Shown: positions 5,847 to 7,123 of the stretch, piece after piece
Numbering within the stretch: the stretch's first letter is position 1
Layout of the letters: the number at the start of each line of letters is the position of its first letter
From: Bacteroidales bacterium
Lineage (GTDB): Bacteria > Bacteroidota > Bacteroidia > Bacteroidales > UBA7960
Reading direction: 5' to 3'
NCBI GenBank assembly: GCA_007132825.1
Contig: SLNX01000212.1
Span: 1-7,123, forward strand
DNA length: 7,123 nt
Position numbers and translations under genes: made by a program
The notes under the pieces: generated by a model
What the model was told of the DNA's origin: nothing
What the model saw: the letters and a program-made list of their open reading frames with translations, nothing else
The model's database searches: none

Positions 5847-7123
5847 ATGAGCAAACTCAATATCATCATCAACAATAAAATTGTTCAGGGAATTAAGGGA
5901 GAACGCATTCTGGATCTTGCACGGCGTTTGGATATTGAAATTCCGACACTATGCAATGACGACCGTCTGGAGCCCTTTTCCTCCTGTTATCTCTGCGTTG
6001 TGGAGGTGGACGGAATGCGCGGTCTGCAACCTGCGTGCAGCACAAAGATCACCGAAGGGATGCGCATTCAAACAGACAATGACCGGGTGCATAAATCAAG
6101 AAAGTTTGCCCTCGAACTGTTAGTGAGTAACCACTATGCCGACTGTGCACCTCCCTGTCGTGAAGAGTGTCCTGCCGGGGTTGATGTACAGGGCTATATC
6201 TCCATGATCAGCAAAGGGAAGCATAAAGAAGCCGTTGAGCTGATCAAGAAAACCAATCCCTTGCCCGCCATCTGTGGCCGTGTATGCGTACGACCTTGTG
6301 AGCTGGTTTGCCGTCGTAATTTGGTTGAGGAGATTGGTGTGGGTATTGATTATCTGAAAAGGTATACATCAGACATTGACATGTTTTCGGATGACCGCTT
6401 TATGCCGGAGGTTAAACCTCCTACCGGCAAAAAAGTGGCGATCATCGGTGCCGGTCCGGGTGGATTGACTGCTGCCTACTTCCTGGCAAAAGAGGGACAC
6501 CATGCAGAGATCTTTGAAGCCAGTCCGCATGCCGGCGGTATGCTGCGATACGGTATCCCCCCCTACCGTCTGCCAAACGATGTGATCGAAAAAGAGATTG
6601 AAGGGATCACCGGCCTGGGTGCAAAAATCCATTACAACAAACGTTTGGGCGACAACATCAGCTATAAAGACCTGAAAGAGGAGTTTGACGCTACTATCCT
6701 GGCCATTGGATCACAAAAAGGGACAGGGATCGGTTGTGAGAATGATGATGCAGAAAACATCTTCAGCGGGATCGATTTCCTGCGCAACATGGAGATGACC
6801 GGTCAGAAGTATGATTTTAAAGGGAAAAAAGTGGCTGTGATCGGTGGTGGCAATACCGCTATGGATTGTTGCAGGACAGCAAAGCGCTGTGGCGCCGAAG
6901 AGGTTACTGTTATCTATCGCCGTACAGAAAAAGAGATGCCTGCCAACCCGATTGAGATTCACGAATCAAAGCTCGAAGGGATCAATTACATGTTTCTGAC
7001 CGCTCCGGCACGTGTGAATAAAGATGAGGAGGGCAAGTTGCAATCGCTGACCTGCATCAGGATGGAACTGGGAGAACCCGATGCTTCCGGAAGAAGGCGT
7101 CCGGTGAAGGTAGAAGGATCTGA
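5847..7123 (+). CDS. [2Fe-2S] NuoG/HydA-type N-terminus fused to GltD/NfnB-like NADPH:FAD oxidoreductase (StnC-like), 3' truncated
   Basis: The frame is open from the ATG at 5847 to the window edge: 425 codons plus two bases, no stop. Residues 1-80 form a plant-type [2Fe-2S] domain like the start of NuoG and HydA, with ligands C36, C47, C50 and C64. Next is H96-x3-C100-x3-C104-x3-C108 (in HYADCAPPCREECPAG), then CGRVCVRPCELVC with C143, C147, C151 and C155; these are the [4Fe-4S]-binding segments of GltD-type proteins, the first retaining a His as in the NuoG His-Cys site. The FAD site is VAIIGAGPGG (198-207), with GGMLRYGIPPYRLP (230-243) and the strand ATILAIGS (282-289). The NADP site is VAVIGGGNTAMD (329-340), and YRRTEKEMPA (357-366) supplies arginines typical of NADPH binding. 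With its NuoE and NuoF neighbours it resembles StnC of the Sporomusa-type Nfn transhydrogenase. A hydrogenase or formate dehydrogenase domain beyond the edge cannot be excluded. No Shine-Dalgarno is seen. Confidence 0.93.
   Translation, partial: MSKLNIIINNKIVQGIKGERILDLARRLDIEIPTLCNDDRLEPFSSCYLCVVEVDGMRGLQPACSTKITEGMRIQTDNDRVHKSRKFALELLVSNHYADCAPPCREECPAGVDVQGYISMISKGKHKEAVELIKKTNPLPAICGRVCVRPCELVCRRNLVEEIGVGIDYLKRYTSDIDMFSDDRFMPEVKPPTGKKVAIIGAGPGGLTAAYFLAKEGHHAEIFEASPHAGGMLRYGIPPYRLPNDVIEKEIEGITGLGAKIHYNKRLGDNISYKDLKEEFDATILAIGSQKGTGIGCENDDAENIFSGIDFLRNMEMTGQKYDFKGKKVAVIGGGNTAMDCCRTAKRCGAEEVTVIYRRTEKEMPANPIEIHESKLEGINYMFLTAPARVNKDEEGKLQSLTCIRMELGEPDASGRRRPVKVEGS

Noticed and set aside
5881..6123. 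An 80-codon plus-strand frame at the start of the fusion gene
   Set aside because: It lies in a different frame from the conserved [2Fe-2S] domain beginning at 5847 and has no recognisable motif.
5847..7123. Glutamate synthase small subunit (GltD) paired with the glutamate dehydrogenase
   Set aside because: The N-terminal [2Fe-2S] domain and the NuoE/NuoF neighbours are not found with glutamate synthase, and no large GltB subunit is visible. GltD-like modules occur in many other NADPH enzymes.

Overview
The window looks like a piece of a chromosome from an anaerobic or fermentative member of the Bacteroidota (Bacteroidales/Marinilabiliales-like). This rests on the family make-up of the genes, the very AT-rich spacers between moderately GC-balanced genes, and the lack of Shine-Dalgarno sequences before every start codon. 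It is an inference; no rRNA or marker gene is present. All genes lie on the + strand and there is no gene-free stretch longer than about 200 bases.

Layout. (1) Bases 1-1272 hold the 3' part of a large protein with a PEP synthase/pyruvate phosphate dikinase N-terminal-type (ATP-binding) domain; its start lies outside the window. (2) Bases 1273-1474 are a structured spacer with a hairpin just after the stop codon, a 16-bp tandem repeat, a second hairpin flanked by two TTAATTAA palindromes, and a possible promoter. (3) Bases 1475-2812 encode a hexameric-type glutamate dehydrogenase whose coenzyme-site residues resemble the NAD-specific clostridial enzyme. A clear intrinsic terminator follows at 2851-2889. 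(4) Bases 2908-3360 encode a small CoA-binding-domain protein. (5) From 3474 to the right edge runs a three-gene operon: a NuoE-like [2Fe-2S] protein, a NuoF/HydB-like flavin and Fe-S protein, and a fusion protein that joins a NuoG/HydA-type [2Fe-2S] N-terminus to a GltD/NfnB-like NADPH:FAD module. The fusion gene is cut by the window edge.

The operon is the most interesting part. NuoE plus NuoF is the NADH-handling half of electron-bifurcating [FeFe] hydrogenases and related enzymes, while the GltD/NfnB-like module handles NADPH. Their combination matches the architecture of the Sporomusa-type Nfn transhydrogenase (StnABC), which couples NADH, NADPH and ferredoxin pools in acetogens. The alternative is a larger enzyme with a hydrogenase or formate dehydrogenase domain beyond the edge. 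Lying beside an apparently NAD-type glutamate dehydrogenase, the operon would fit a cell that ferments amino acids and must balance NADH against NADPH and ferredoxin. That link is inferred from context only.
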